From: CAZLDI01 sp964558415
GTDB lineage: Bacteria; Chloroflexota; Dehalococcoidia; SM23-28-2; RBG-16-64-32
DNA length: 24,021 nt
Reading direction: 5' to 3'
NCBI GenBank assembly: GCA_964558415.1
Contig: CAZLDI010000028.1
Coordinates: 1-24,021 of the forward strand
The notes under the pieces are model-generated. The model ran no database searches. It had not been told where the DNA came from and saw only the letters and a program-made list of their open reading frames with translations. The position numbers and the translations under genes are program-made. Shown here piece by piece: positions 6,211 to 13,288 of this stretch; the first letter of the stretch is position 1, and each line of letters opens with the position of its first letter.

Positions 6211-6693
6211 CTACTTCGGCGACTCGTACTCGTGGCTATGGCTGACCTGACCGTCGTCGTGCGGGTGATCGTGCGGCTCTTCCTCAACGTAGAACTGGAA
6301 CAGCACGCCGCCGGAGTCCTTCGGGTGGATGAACGTCTCCGCCCATCCGTGACTGCGCCGCACCCCGCCGAACGGTGCGATCCCGTACCCTTCGATCGCT
6401 TTCCCCGCTTGCTCGGCGTCCTCCACCTCGAACGTCACATGGTGTAGGCCGGGCCCCCGCTCCTGCAGGAACTTGTGCAGATAACTGTCCTCGCCCAGCG
6501 GCTCCAGCAGCTCAAAATGCCCGGTGCCTCCGGGTACCCGCAACCCTACGCCGCGGAATCCCACTTCCCGGTTCTCAAACCGTCCCTCCACGGTCATCCC
6601 CATTAGTTCTGTCAGCAACGGCAGCGCGTCCTCAAGCCGGTTCACCGCCCAGCACACGTGGTCCAACCTCTTGATTCCCATCTTGTCCGCCAT
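6211..6693 (-). CDS. VOC-superfamily protein, methylmalonyl-CoA epimerase-like
   Basis: 160 residues counted from ATG 6691-6693. A TTG directly before it is an alternative start, and AGGG precedes both. The fold is two beta-alpha-beta3 modules of the vicinal-oxygen-chelate superfamily. Likely metal ligands by comparison with methylmalonyl-CoA epimerase are H12 (LDHVCWAV), E61 in GHFELLEPLG and H85 in GLHHVTFEV. The fourth position in HPKDSGGVLFQFYV is Gln133 where epimerases have Glu (LIELV). ELLEPL and the HPK-GG block favour an epimerase relative, but the Gln and the absence of mutase genes nearby leave the substrate open. A His-rich tail follows (HDHPHDDGQVSHSHE), possibly binding metal. 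It converges with the cupredoxin gene, 40 bp apart. Confidence 0.75.
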   Translation of the reverse strand: MADKMGIKRLDHVCWAVNRLEDALPLLTELMGMTVEGRFENREVGFRGVGLRVPGGTGHFELLEPLGEDSYLHKFLQERGPGLHHVTFEVEDAEQAGKAIEGYGIAPFGGVRRSHGWAETFIHPKDSGGVLFQFYVEEEPHDHPHDDGQVSHSHEYESPK

Positions 6694-6818
6694 CAATCCC
6701 TCACTCTCGATACCACCGCCCGCGATCAGCGCAGCCAGCGACTAATCATACGCGGGCGTTCGGCGCTGCGTCATCGCGCTGGCCCGCCACGAGCCACCCG
6801 GTTAGCATTGCCCGTGAT

Positions 6819-7757
6819 ATGCTGCGCGAACTCTGGCCGGACCGCAGAGAAGCGCTCGTCGTCGTCAACCCGGCCGCGCACAACCTCCCGAAACAGAAGC
6901 ACCTGGACGAAGCCGGACGCTGGCTGGCCGAGAACGGCTGGAGCGTGCGCTGGCAGCAGACCGCTAAACGCGGCCACGCCGCTTCGCTCGCCTCGGGCGC
7001 CGCCGACAGCAGGACGCCCCTCCTCATTGTTTGCGGCGGCGATGGCACGCTTAGCGAAGCCGCCAACGGTCTGGCCGGCAGCGAGACGACACTCGCCGTC
7101 ATCCCGGCTGGCACAGTCAACCTCTGGGCGCGCGAAGTCGGCCTGATGAAGAAGCCGCTGGAGGCGGTCCGTGCCGCCGTTGAGGGCGATCGTCGTCAGA
7201 TGGACCTTGGACTCGCGGGCAACCGGTACTTCATGATGGTCGCCGGGTTCGGAATTGACGCCTTCGCCACTCACATCGTTTCCGCCGGCGTCAAGGGTAG
7301 GGTCGGCGCTGCGGCGTACGCTCTGGCATCGCTCCGGGCGGCGCTTCAGTATCGCGGCGCTCGGGTGAGCGTCACCCTGGACGGTGAGACCCTCTCGGAT
7401 TCCGTCCTGATGCTCGTCGCCGGCAACACGCGCAACTACGCCGGCCTCACCCAGATAACGCCGGAAGCGATCGCTGACGACGGCTACCTGGACATCTGCA
7501 TCTATCGCGGCGGTGGCAAGCTGGACATCGCCTTCCACGCCGTGCGCACCCTGCTGCGTCGCCACCGGCGGTCGAAGAAGGTGCTCTACCGCCGCACGCG
7601 GCGCCTCCACATCGCTGCGGATGAGCCATTGCCGTTGCAACTGGACGGCGACCCCTGCGCAGAATCCGCCACCGACGTCTCGGTAGCACCGAAGGCACTC
7701 TGGGTTGCCATCCCAACCGGCCTCAAGAGTCCGCTGTTTTCGACCAGGCCGGTTTGA
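6819..7757 (+). CDS. Diacylglycerol kinase-like lipid kinase (YegS/DagK family)
   Basis: 312 residues from ATG 6819, without a clear ribosome site. The N-terminal catalytic domain has VVVNPAAHN (nucleotide region), G73-G-D-G-T77 with LSEAANGL, and VIPAGTVNLWAREVG. Family members usually read 'GT-ND-A', so the Asn-Leu-Trp reading is a local change. The C-terminal domain has GFGIDAFATH, NTRNYAGLTQITP, DDGYLDICIYRGG and the final QLDGDP. These mark the DagK/LCB5 family, which phosphorylates diacylglycerol or similar lipids with ATP at the membrane. It is divergent from the VOC gene. Its last 35 bp overlap the 3' end of recF on the other strand, a tail-to-tail overlap that leaves no room for a terminator between them. 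Confidence 0.88.
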   Translation: MLRELWPDRREALVVVNPAAHNLPKQKHLDEAGRWLAENGWSVRWQQTAKRGHAASLASGAADSRTPLLIVCGGDGTLSEAANGLAGSETTLAVIPAGTVNLWAREVGLMKKPLEAVRAAVEGDRRQMDLGLAGNRYFMMVAGFGIDAFATHIVSAGVKGRVGAAAYALASLRAALQYRGARVSVTLDGETLSDSVLMLVAGNTRNYAGLTQITPEAIADDGYLDICIYRGGGKLDIAFHAVRTLLRRHRRSKKVLYRRTRRLHIAADEPLPLQLDGDPCAESATDVSVAPKALWVAIPTGLKSPLFSTRPV

Positions 7758-8916
7758 GCGACAGAGGACGTACCCCACCCTCCTCCACCGCGAACACCTC
7801 CGCGCCGTCCAGGAATGTCGATGGAAAGCGGTCCCTGTCCGCGCTCGTGACGATGACCTGGTCGATCGCCGCCAGCGCCGCGAGCACGGTCCCCCGCCGT
7901 TGCGCGTCCATCTCCGACAGGACATCATCCAGCAGCAATATCGGTGCCTCGTCCCGGCGCGACGCGAGAAGCCGCACTTCCGCCAGCCGCAGGGAGAGCG
8001 CAACCGTTCGCTGCTGAGCGCGCGACGCGTAATGCGCGGCCGCAGCGCCGTCCAGCAGGTACGCCACGTCGTCGCGGTGGGGCCCGGAAAGTGTCATTCC
8101 CGCCGCAATGTCTCGCCGCAATCCTCGTCCCAGCGACTCACGGAACAGCCCCGCAATCGCGGGCTCATCAGCTGCTGTCAGGGCCCCAGCGCCCTCGTCC
8201 AGCCGGGGCTCGTATCGCAATTCCAACGACTCTCCCGGCGCCAGCTCCGGGTGGAACCGGGCGGCGGATCTCGCCAGTTCCGCCAGCGCGTCCGCGCGCC
8301 GCCGCATGATCACCGCGCCGTTCTGGCACAACTGCTCGTCCCAGAACTCCAGTTCCTCCGGCCGCGCGCCGCCTTCACGAATTCGCTTCAGAAGATGGTT
8401 CCGCTGCTGGAGCACGCGGTCATACTTCTGACGCGACGCGGTGTACTGCCGGTCCACTTGCATCAGCGCCGTGTCCAGATGGCGCCGGCGCGCCGAGGGT
8501 GATCCCGTCACGATCTCCAGGTCGTCCGCGCTGAACAGGACAGAGGCGAGCACGCCGATCGCTTCGGTCGATCGCTTGGGTACGCCGTTCACGCGGACCG
8601 TCTTGCTTGCAATCGGCCCCTGCGGACCTGCGCGAGCGGTTATCACGACCTCCACCTGGACCACCCCGCCGGACATCTCCGCCTGCGCGGATACACTCGC
8701 GGCCGGTATCACTTCCTGTAGCACCGCGCGGCGGATCAGTTGGGCATCGGCCTCCGCCCTGGGCGCGCGCATGGTGGATAGCAGGCTGATCGCCTCCAGC
8801 AGGTTGCTTTTCCCCCGCGCGTTGTCGCCAACGAATAAGATCGCATCCCCGGCAAGGTCGAGGTCGAGTCGCTCGAAGTTCCGGTAATCACGCAACCGCA
8901 GGCGCAGAAGTCGCAT
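7723..8916 (-). CDS. recF: DNA replication/repair protein RecF
   Basis: 397 residues beginning MRLLRLRLRDYRNFERLDLD, the conserved RecF N-terminus. Walker A is G30-D-N-A-R-G-K-S37. Further family blocks are TVRVNGVPK, VLFSADDLEIVTGSP..RR, LTLSGPHRDDV, the signature ASRAQQRTVALSLRLAE and Walker B PILLLDDVLSEMD. It loads RecA with RecO/RecR at single-strand gaps. Length is normal. Usual partners (dnaA, dnaN, gyrB) are not adjacent, so the gene is away from an origin cluster. A -10 box (TACAAT) lies only 8 nt before the ATG, with TTCAGA 17 bp further upstream, and no Shine-Dalgarno is seen, so the mRNA is probably leaderless or nearly so. Confidence 0.96.
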   Translation of the reverse strand: MRLLRLRLRDYRNFERLDLDLAGDAILFVGDNARGKSNLLEAISLLSTMRAPRAEADAQLIRRAVLQEVIPAASVSAQAEMSGGVVQVEVVITARAGPQGPIASKTVRVNGVPKRSTEAIGVLASVLFSADDLEIVTGSPSARRRHLDTALMQVDRQYTASRQKYDRVLQQRNHLLKRIREGGARPEELEFWDEQLCQNGAVIMRRRADALAELARSAARFHPELAPGESLELRYEPRLDEGAGALTAADEPAIAGLFRESLGRGLRRDIAAGMTLSGPHRDDVAYLLDGAAAAHYASRAQQRTVALSLRLAEVRLLASRRDEAPILLLDDVLSEMDAQRRGTVLAALAAIDQVIVTSADRDRFPSTFLDGAEVFAVEEGGVRPLSLKPAWSKTADS

Positions 8917-8924
8917 CTGGGGTT

Positions 8925-8953
8925 ATTGTATCGGCTTGCCAACGCTCTCTGAA
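8925..8953 (-). promoter_or_regulatory. Sigma-70-type promoter of recF
   Basis: On the minus strand, TTCAGA (8953-8948), a 17-bp spacer and TACAAT (8930-8925) precede the recF ATG (8916) by 8 nt. The -10 hexamer is identical to that of the promoter at 9154-9159. The start of transcription should fall on or next to the A of ATG. Confidence 0.5.
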
Positions 8954-9066
8954 GCCGCGCCTCCTGTCACCCCGCAGCGGAGCGGTGCGCGCCCCCGAGC
9001 AGACGGCGCTTGCGTGAACCCACGAGCGCGTCGGCGCTTGGGCTATCGAACGTATATCCGTACGAT

Positions 9067-9112
9067 GTCAACCCGGCATCTGGATATATACAGGTAGTCA
9101 ATCTGCCATCTG
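9067..9112 (+). repeat. Two direct repeats GTCAA-N5-CATCTG (30-bp period), candidate operator
   Basis: GTCAA-N5-CATCTG occurs at 9067-9082 and again at 9097-9112, identical in all eleven fixed bases. The period of 30 bp is close to three helical turns, and the second copy ends 18 bp before the -35 of the ribbon-helix-helix gene. This suits a protein binding site for activation or autoregulation. A separate 9-bp repeat CGGCGCTTG (9004-9012 and 9032-9040) lies further upstream, period 28. Together they fill the recF-RHH intergenic stretch; nothing else is recognised there. Confidence 0.55.
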
Positions 9113-9130
9113 CATGCTGAACAATAGGCA

Positions 9131-9159
9131 TTGACTCTTTACACAGAGGCCACTACAAT
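9131..9159 (+). promoter_or_regulatory. Near-consensus sigma-70 promoter giving a leaderless mRNA
   Basis: TTGACT (9131-9136), a 17-bp spacer and TACAAT (9154-9159) match consensus at 5 of 6 positions each. Only 6 nt separate the -10 from GTG 9166, so transcription should begin at the start codon itself. There is no Shine-Dalgarno, consistent with a leaderless transcript. Confidence 0.8.
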
Positions 9160-9165
9160 CCCAGC

Positions 9166-9387
9166 GTGACCCGCTCAACTCGCATTGTGCTGGTCCTCCC
9201 GGAAGAGTTACTGAGCAGCCTGAACACGCTGGCACGGGCCAAGGGCCTGTCGAGAGCTGCTTACATCCGCATGGCCCTTACGGAGCGCGTCGGCGCAGAG
9301 ACGGAGCCAACGCTAGCGGAAGCTCTGCGCAGTCCCCGCCGCCTGGCAGAGTACCTTCGCGCTTCGGCTCAGCAGGAGGCGCGCTGA
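9166..9387 (+). CDS. Ribbon-helix-helix (CopG/Arc-type) DNA-binding protein
   Basis: 73 residues from GTG 9166. STRIVLVLPEELLSSLNTLA gives the beta strand and first helix, and GLSRAAYIRMALTERV the turn and second helix of a ribbon-helix-helix domain, which acts as a dimer. The C-terminal part (LAEALRSPRRLAEYLRASA) is a charged amphipathic helix such as antitoxins use to hold a partner. No toxin gene follows: the next 43 bp reach a convergent histidine kinase. It is therefore an orphan regulator or orphan antitoxin. The strong leaderless promoter and the paired GTCAA-N5-CATCTG repeats upstream suggest autoregulation, as is usual for this family. Confidence 0.8.
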   Translation: MTRSTRIVLVLPEELLSSLNTLARAKGLSRAAYIRMALTERVGAETEPTLAEALRSPRRLAEYLRASAQQEAR

Positions 9388-9430
9388 TCGGCCTGCCCCG
9401 GTGGACGTCGCGAACTGATCCGGGCAACGA

Positions 9431-10855
9431 TTAGACGGCAGTCGCGGGAGACGGGATCTTCGCCGCCGCCGCCACCGGTAACGCCACGCTGAACCGGCTC
9501 CCCTGACCGTCGTCGCTCTCCACCCAGATCCGTCCGTTGTGCAGTTCGACGAGTGACTTGGCAATGGCGAGACCCAGACCGAGACCGGAGCGGTCGCCGC
9601 GATAGAACGGCTCGAAGATGAACTCGCGGTCCTCTGGCGCCACCCCGGGCCCGGAGTCTGTCACACTGATTATCGCCTCCGCGCCCTCTGTCCGGTTACT
9701 CACAACAATGTGCCCACCAGGGGGGCTGTACCTCTGAGCGTTCGAGAGCAGGTTGATCAACACCTGCTCGAAGCGTAGCCGGTCCACTCGCACTATCGGG
9801 TCGTCGTCGGACAGTTGCACATCCATGCTCTGGCGCTTGGCGGCCAGTAGGGGTTGTATGATCCCGACCACGTTAGCGACGATATCAGTCAGCGGCATGG
9901 TGTCCAGCTCGAGCCTCGGCTTGAACTCATCATCCCGCGACACGTTAACCAGGTCAGCCACAAGGCTGCTAAGGCGGGACGCTCCCTTGACGATATTCCG
10001 GACGAGCTTTCCCCTCGGGCTGCCCGGATCATGCGCCTCCTCCTCCTCAAGCAGCATCTCCGCGGCCATCATGATAGATGTCAAAGGTGTGCGCAGTTCG
10101 TGAGACACCGTAGTCAGGAAATCGCTTTTCATGCGGTTCAGCTCCTGTAAGTGCTCCGTGTGCGCGCGCTGCCCCTCGTACAGCCGGCAGTTCTCCAGCG
10201 CCAGCGCCATGACCATGCCCAGAGCACTCAACAGCCGCTCGTCCATCGCCCCCACGTTTGTGCGCGGCGCCGCGATCGCGAGCACCCCCTCGGGCCGGTC
10301 GCGCCTGCCCAGAGGGACGTAGATCGCGCGGTCACGCCAGAGGTTCTTGCCGAACCACGGGTCATCTTTGGCCTTGGCCCGCGAAATGCTGCCCTCCCGC
10401 AGCCCTTCTGCGAGAGCCCCGGATTCAGCGGAGACGCTGGGCGCGTACTCGGTCCACGCCGCCGGGAAACCGACGGCGGCGACGGGGTCAAGGGTCTCTC
10501 CATCGGCGCTCAACCAGGCTATCACCACCGCCCGTGCATTCAGCCACCGGCCGACAAGCTCAGCTCCCCGCTCACAGGCGCGTGGGAACTCATGAATGGA
10601 TGCCAGCGCAAGGCCCAGGTGGTGCGGGAAGGCATAGCGCCGCCGCATCCGGTACTCCCAGCGGGAGGCCAGCTCGATACCTCCCACGGCCACCAGGCCG
10701 CCGGGTGCAAGCACCAGCGCCATCTCCTTCAGCGTCAGGCCAAGCGCAACGCCGTAGAAAGGCACCAGCGTGAGTATCGCGGTCAGGATGCCGAGAAGCG
10801 CCCAGCGCTTCGCCACTCTCAGTTCCCGAAGCGGGTCAAGATGTACGTCGCCCAT
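9431..10855 (-). CDS. Membrane-anchored sensor histidine kinase with GAF domain
   Basis: 474 residues from ATG 10855. Two membrane helices (about 18-38 and 45-63) with almost no loop outside are followed by a GAF-like domain (about 80-228, ARAVVIAWLSADGETLDPVA, then IYVPLGRRDRPEGVLAI). A short coiled linker leads to HisKA (FLTTVSH252ELRTPLTSI) and HATPase_c with N box (VLINLLSNAQRYSPPGG), G1 (DSGPGV), F box (FEPFYRG) and G2 (GLGLGLAIAKSLVELHNGRIWVES). The sensing part is thus intracellular or in the membrane. No response regulator is adjacent. The OmpR-type regulator at 16035-16721, same strand, is the nearest candidate partner. A putative attenuator or small RNA ends 73 bp upstream. Confidence 0.93.
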   Translation of the reverse strand: MGDVHLDPLRELRVAKRWALLGILTAILTLVPFYGVALGLTLKEMALVLAPGGLVAVGGIELASRWEYRMRRRYAFPHHLGLALASIHEFPRACERGAELVGRWLNARAVVIAWLSADGETLDPVAAVGFPAAWTEYAPSVSAESGALAEGLREGSISRAKAKDDPWFGKNLWRDRAIYVPLGRRDRPEGVLAIAAPRTNVGAMDERLLSALGMVMALALENCRLYEGQRAHTEHLQELNRMKSDFLTTVSHELRTPLTSIMMAAEMLLEEEEAHDPGSPRGKLVRNIVKGASRLSSLVADLVNVSRDDEFKPRLELDTMPLTDIVANVVGIIQPLLAAKRQSMDVQLSDDDPIVRVDRLRFEQVLINLLSNAQRYSPPGGHIVVSNRTEGAEAIISVTDSGPGVAPEDREFIFEPFYRGDRSGLGLGLAIAKSLVELHNGRIWVESDDGQGSRFSVALPVAAAAKIPSPATAV

Positions 10856-10928
10856 ATGAATTTCAGATAGCTCCGCAAATCAAGATGGGAGACGGCGGGG
10901 GGAAGTTACAAACTGGGGAGTCAGTCAC

Positions 10929-10989
10929 AAAAAAGCGCTCTCGAGTCAAAGTGCTCGCGGGGGTGCGGCGATGAGACCCAAAGAGCGCT
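10929..10989 (-). terminator. Rho-independent terminator of the putative small RNA
   Basis: On the minus strand AGCGCTCT (10989-10982) and GGGTC pair with GACTC and AGAGCGCT (10941-10934), giving 8 plus 5 bp with a small internal loop. A run of five Ts (10933-10929) after the closing T follows directly. This is the only hairpin in the window with a proper U-tract. Confidence 0.7.
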
Positions 10990-11020
10990 AGAACCCCGAC
11001 AGTTGCGGCCCTGCCGGAGC
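10929..11020 (-). ncRNA. Putative small RNA or transcription-attenuated leader (~92 nt)
   Basis: On the minus strand a promoter (TTGACA, 18 bp, CATAAT) is followed by an expected start near 11020. About 90 nt later comes a strong hairpin closing with AGAGCGCT and a run of Ts (10934-10929). No open frame or ribosome site is seen between. The unit could be a free-standing small RNA, or a leader that ends early and reads through into the histidine kinase starting at 10855. No known RNA family is recognised in it. Confidence 0.5.
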
Positions 11021-11026
11021 GATTTA

Positions 11027-11056
11027 ATTATGCAGAAGTATTGCTGTAGTTGTCAA
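11027..11056 (-). promoter_or_regulatory. Sigma-70 promoter of the putative small RNA
   Basis: TTGACA (11056-11051) is a perfect -35; CATAAT (11032-11027) is a good -10 with an 18-bp spacer. The region 11033-11165 holds nothing else recognised. Confidence 0.65.
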
Positions 11057-11165
11057 GAGTTTTACGGCGTCCTACCTTCAGAACCACTGAATATTGAAGG
11101 ACGTATCCAAACACAAGAGCTCCGGTGCGGCCTTGACTCCGAGGTTGTGGTGCCACGAGCAATGA

Positions 11166-11199
11166 GCGGCCGGGAGCCCTCCCCAGAACTCCCGACCGC
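11166..11199 (-). terminator. Hairpin downstream of the (PTPS)n protein gene
   Basis: GCGG-C-CGGGAG (11166-11176) pairs with CTCCCG-A-CCGC (11189-11199): ten base pairs with one mismatch, 11-12 nt loop, 26 nt past the stop codon of the gene at 11226. No T-run follows on the minus strand, so it may only protect the 3' end or be a Rho-assisted site. Confidence 0.4.
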
Positions 11200-11225
11200 C
11201 TAAGGGCGATCTATGCGTCTCTTGA

Positions 11226-12674
11226 CTAGCGGCGCTTCGCTCCCACGAGAGTCAGGCCCAAACCTGTAGCCGCCGCTACAGCGGCCCCCGCGGCCAGCAG
11301 CGCGATCCACAGGCCGCTCGCTCCTGACCCTGATCCATCACCGAGCGGTGGCAGCGCCACTATTAGGGCTGTAGGCGTCGGTGAAGGTGTCGGAGTCGCA
11401 GGCGGAGAGGCCGTGGCAGTAGGGCTAGGCGTCGGCGAAGGTGTCGGGCTCGGCGTCGGACTCGGCGTCGGACTCGGTGTCGGCGACGGTGTCGGACTCG
11501 GTGTCGGACTCGGTGTCGGACTCGGTGTCGGACTCGGTGTCGGCGACGGTGTCGGGCTCGGCGTCGGCGATGGTGTCGGACTCGGCGTCGGCGATGGCGT
11601 CGGGCTCGGCGTCGGCGATGGTGTCGGGCTCGGCGTCGGCGACGGTGTCGGGCTCGGCGTCGGCGATGGCGTCGGCGACGGTGTCGGACTCGGCGTAGGC
11701 GATGGCGTCGGCGACGGTGTCGGACTCGGCGTCGGCGATGGCGTCGGGCTCGGCGTCGGCGACGGTGTCGGGCTTGGCGTCGGCGACGGTGTCGGAGTGG
11801 CCTGGTCTCCTATGCCCAGCATCGGCACGTCCTGCTGACCAACGGGAATCGTGTCGTCTGTGCCCTGGCCGTTCCCGGGCTCGTACACGCCGTCGCCGTC
11901 GTCCAGCTTGGCGGAATCGAGCGCCGCGTGCAGGTTCCCGGTCGGGTCCGGCGCGAAGCAAGAGAAGCGCACGTCAACGCGCACAATCAGGTGCTCGCCG
12001 GCGTCAAGGTCTGTGATCTTCACGACGCCGTTCAGGTGCTGCGCGCCGGCTCCGAAGGTTCCGTCAAGGCTCTCGCTCACCAGCGTCGCGGTCTCGGTCC
12101 CGTCAAGGCCGACGTTGCCATCGTCCCCACCACCCTGTCCCGCGAAGTCCACGCCGCTCACGCCCACGTCCAGGATGTCGGAGTAGCCAACGCCATGCTG
12201 GCCGTTGTTTTCCGCGTCGAAGTCGTACGCGATGAAGACAGTCTGGTCGTTATCTCCACCTTCGTCAACGACGACCTGCGTGAAGAAGACGATCCGATCG
12301 CCGCAGGCAAAGTCCTCCGCTTCTAGCTGCTCTACGGTGTCGGTGTTGATCGTGCGGTCGTCGTAGCCCAGGTCCTGGCCCTCTGTCGCGCCGATCTCAT
12401 CGCCTTCGTTCGGACCGTTCTTGTGGTAGGTCGTGTCTTCAGCGGCGATGAAGTCCAGCGAAAAATCGCCGGATGCCGCGGACGCGAACGGCGACGGCCA
12501 GCCGATCAGCGACCACGCAAGCAGCGCGGCCGCCAGGATCGCGCCAAGGGCGATCAAGGCCGGCAATCCCAGCAGCCTCCCCCTTGGCCGCTCCACGGCG
12601 AGCGCCACTGGCAATGGGCGTCTGCCGCTCCGAGCCAGATACCGGTCGTCTGAGTCTCCCCCAAACCCTCTCAT
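11226..12674 (-). CDS. Cell-surface protein with (PTPS)n stalk and LPPxG-TM-basic tail
   Basis: 482 residues from ATG 12674, behind GGGGGAGG. Order: basic N-terminus, signal helix (about 34-60), an acidic beta-rich domain (about 68-300; FSLDFIAAEDTTYHKNG, VFIAYDFDAENNGQHG, LIVRVDVRFSCFAPDP), a stalk of alternating PTPS units (about 292-420), then LPPLG (441-445), a C-terminal membrane helix and the tail GAKRR. LPPLG plus helix plus RR is built like a sortase signal, though the canonical Thr is absent and no sortase gene is in view. The globular domain is not a family I recognise; Asp/Asn-rich loops suggest calcium binding. It is likely exported, with the head held away from the cell by the stalk. 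Confidence 0.85.
   Translation of the reverse strand: MRGFGGDSDDRYLARSGRRPLPVALAVERPRGRLLGLPALIALGAILAAALLAWSLIGWPSPFASAASGDFSLDFIAAEDTTYHKNGPNEGDEIGATEGQDLGYDDRTINTDTVEQLEAEDFACGDRIVFFTQVVVDEGGDNDQTVFIAYDFDAENNGQHGVGYSDILDVGVSGVDFAGQGGGDDGNVGLDGTETATLVSESLDGTFGAGAQHLNGVVKITDLDAGEHLIVRVDVRFSCFAPDPTGNLHAALDSAKLDDGDGVYEPGNGQGTDDTIPVGQQDVPMLGIGDQATPTPSPTPSPTPSPTPSPTPSPTPSPTPSPTPSPTPSPTPSPTPSPTPSPTPSPTPSPTPSPTPSPTPSPTPSPTPSPTPSPTPSPTPSPTPSPTPSPTPSPTPSPTPSPTPSPTPSPTPSPTPSPTATASPPATPTPSPTPTALIVALPPLGDGSGSGASGLWIALLAAGAAVAAATGLGLTLVGAKRR
11413..11800 (-). repeat. Coding minisatellite for the (PTPS)n stalk
   Basis: A 12-bp/6-bp periodic tract encodes alternating PT and PS pairs. On the plus strand it reads as GGCGTCGG(C/A)C-type units with changes mostly at wobble positions. 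Because of the period all frames on both strands are nearly stop-free, so long opposite-strand frames here are artefacts. Confidence 0.9.
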
Positions 12675-12862
12675 TTGAAACCTCCCCCGTTGATTTGTTC
12701 CGGCAGCTTGGCGTTGCGGGGCGGCGCTGGCGCTGCTGAAGTTGCAGGTTGACGATAAATTAATAAACCGATTGTGCGATTGCCCCTATACTACTGCCGA
12801 AGCCGGTGAATGGACTGCATGAATCGGTACAGAACTTTGTTAGAATTTTCGTAGGCTCCATC

Positions 12863-13075
12863 TCACGCCCCATCTCGGCCCGGTCCACCGAAGTCCATCC
12901 CTCCGCGCAGGTGCTCCTCATCTGAGCGGCCGTTCCTTGGATAACGGCCTGGGTCACGCTCGTAAGTGCAAACACAGGGCCCGCCCTCGGCGCATCCGTG
13001 ACAGCAGAACGCATTGCCGTCCACAGATACTCGGGTGCCCGTTAGTTCGATTTCGCACGATGCGCAAGTCACCAT
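12863..13075 (-). CDS. Small Cys-rich metallothionein-like protein
   Basis: 70 residues from ATG 13075, with AGAGGGC just upstream. Seven Cys lie in the first 36 residues: C4-A-S-C7, then DGNAFC24-C25-H26-G-C28 and GGPC34-V-C36-TY. The pattern CxxC..CCxxC..CxC, with 'V-G--FCC-GCA-GGPC-C', is that of short prokaryotic metallothionein or zinc-ribbon proteins, so Zn, Cd or Cu(I) binding is likely. The C-terminal half (Gly/Asp/Arg-rich) is disordered and could be variable. It has no signal peptide, so it should be cytosolic. It lies between two stalk-protein genes on the same strand, 188 bp before the (PTPS)n gene. A GGTTAA-N5-GGTAAAC box lies 96 bp upstream. Given the copper cassette in the window, Cu(I) buffering is an attractive but unproven idea. 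Confidence 0.7.
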   Translation of the reverse strand: MVTCASCEIELTGTRVSVDGNAFCCHGCAEGGPCVCTYERDPGRYPRNGRSDEEHLRGGMDFGGPGRDGA

Positions 13076-13170
13076 CTCTGCCCTCTTACCGGGGCGCGTT
13101 CACCGCATCCCAGGTGAACACATTCTCCCAGAACCACAGAGGCTAGGTAACCGCTTTCGCCTGTTACAAC

Positions 13171-13187
13171 GGTTAAGAAACGGTAAA
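13171..13187 (-). promoter_or_regulatory. Box A: GGTTAA-N5-GGTAAA tandem half-site
   Basis: On the plus strand GGTTAA (13171-13176) and GGTAAA (13182-13187) repeat with an exact 11-bp period; read towards the gene it is TTTACC-N5-TTAACC. It lies 96 bp before the Cys-rich gene. Matching boxes are found at 15937 and 21228. An 11-bp direct repeat is the binding geometry of OmpR/PhoB regulators. The rest of 13076-13288 holds nothing recognised. Confidence 0.5.
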
Positions 13188-13288
13188 CATCGCCGGACGC
13201 AAAGATTCGCGACAGCTACGAACCGAGGTTGTGCGCCGCCTTGGCCGCGCGAGGCAGAGGGCTGGGCCGCGCCGACTAGCGACCCGCG

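Noticed and set aside
6771..8003. A 410-codon minus-strand open frame opposite the lipid kinase and across the recF end
   Set aside because: Its N-terminal part is an out-of-frame reading of recF and the rest is antisense to the kinase; no family features.
11003..11203. A 66-codon plus-strand open frame with several Cys
   Set aside because: It has no ribosome site or family resemblance, and it overlaps the minus-strand promoter and the hairpin at 11166-11199.
13182..13260. GGTAAAC...GGACGCAAAG resembles conserved pieces of a c-di-GMP-I riboswitch
   Set aside because: The space between the two pieces is too short for the second stem, no matching closing helix is seen, and no plus-strand gene lies downstream.
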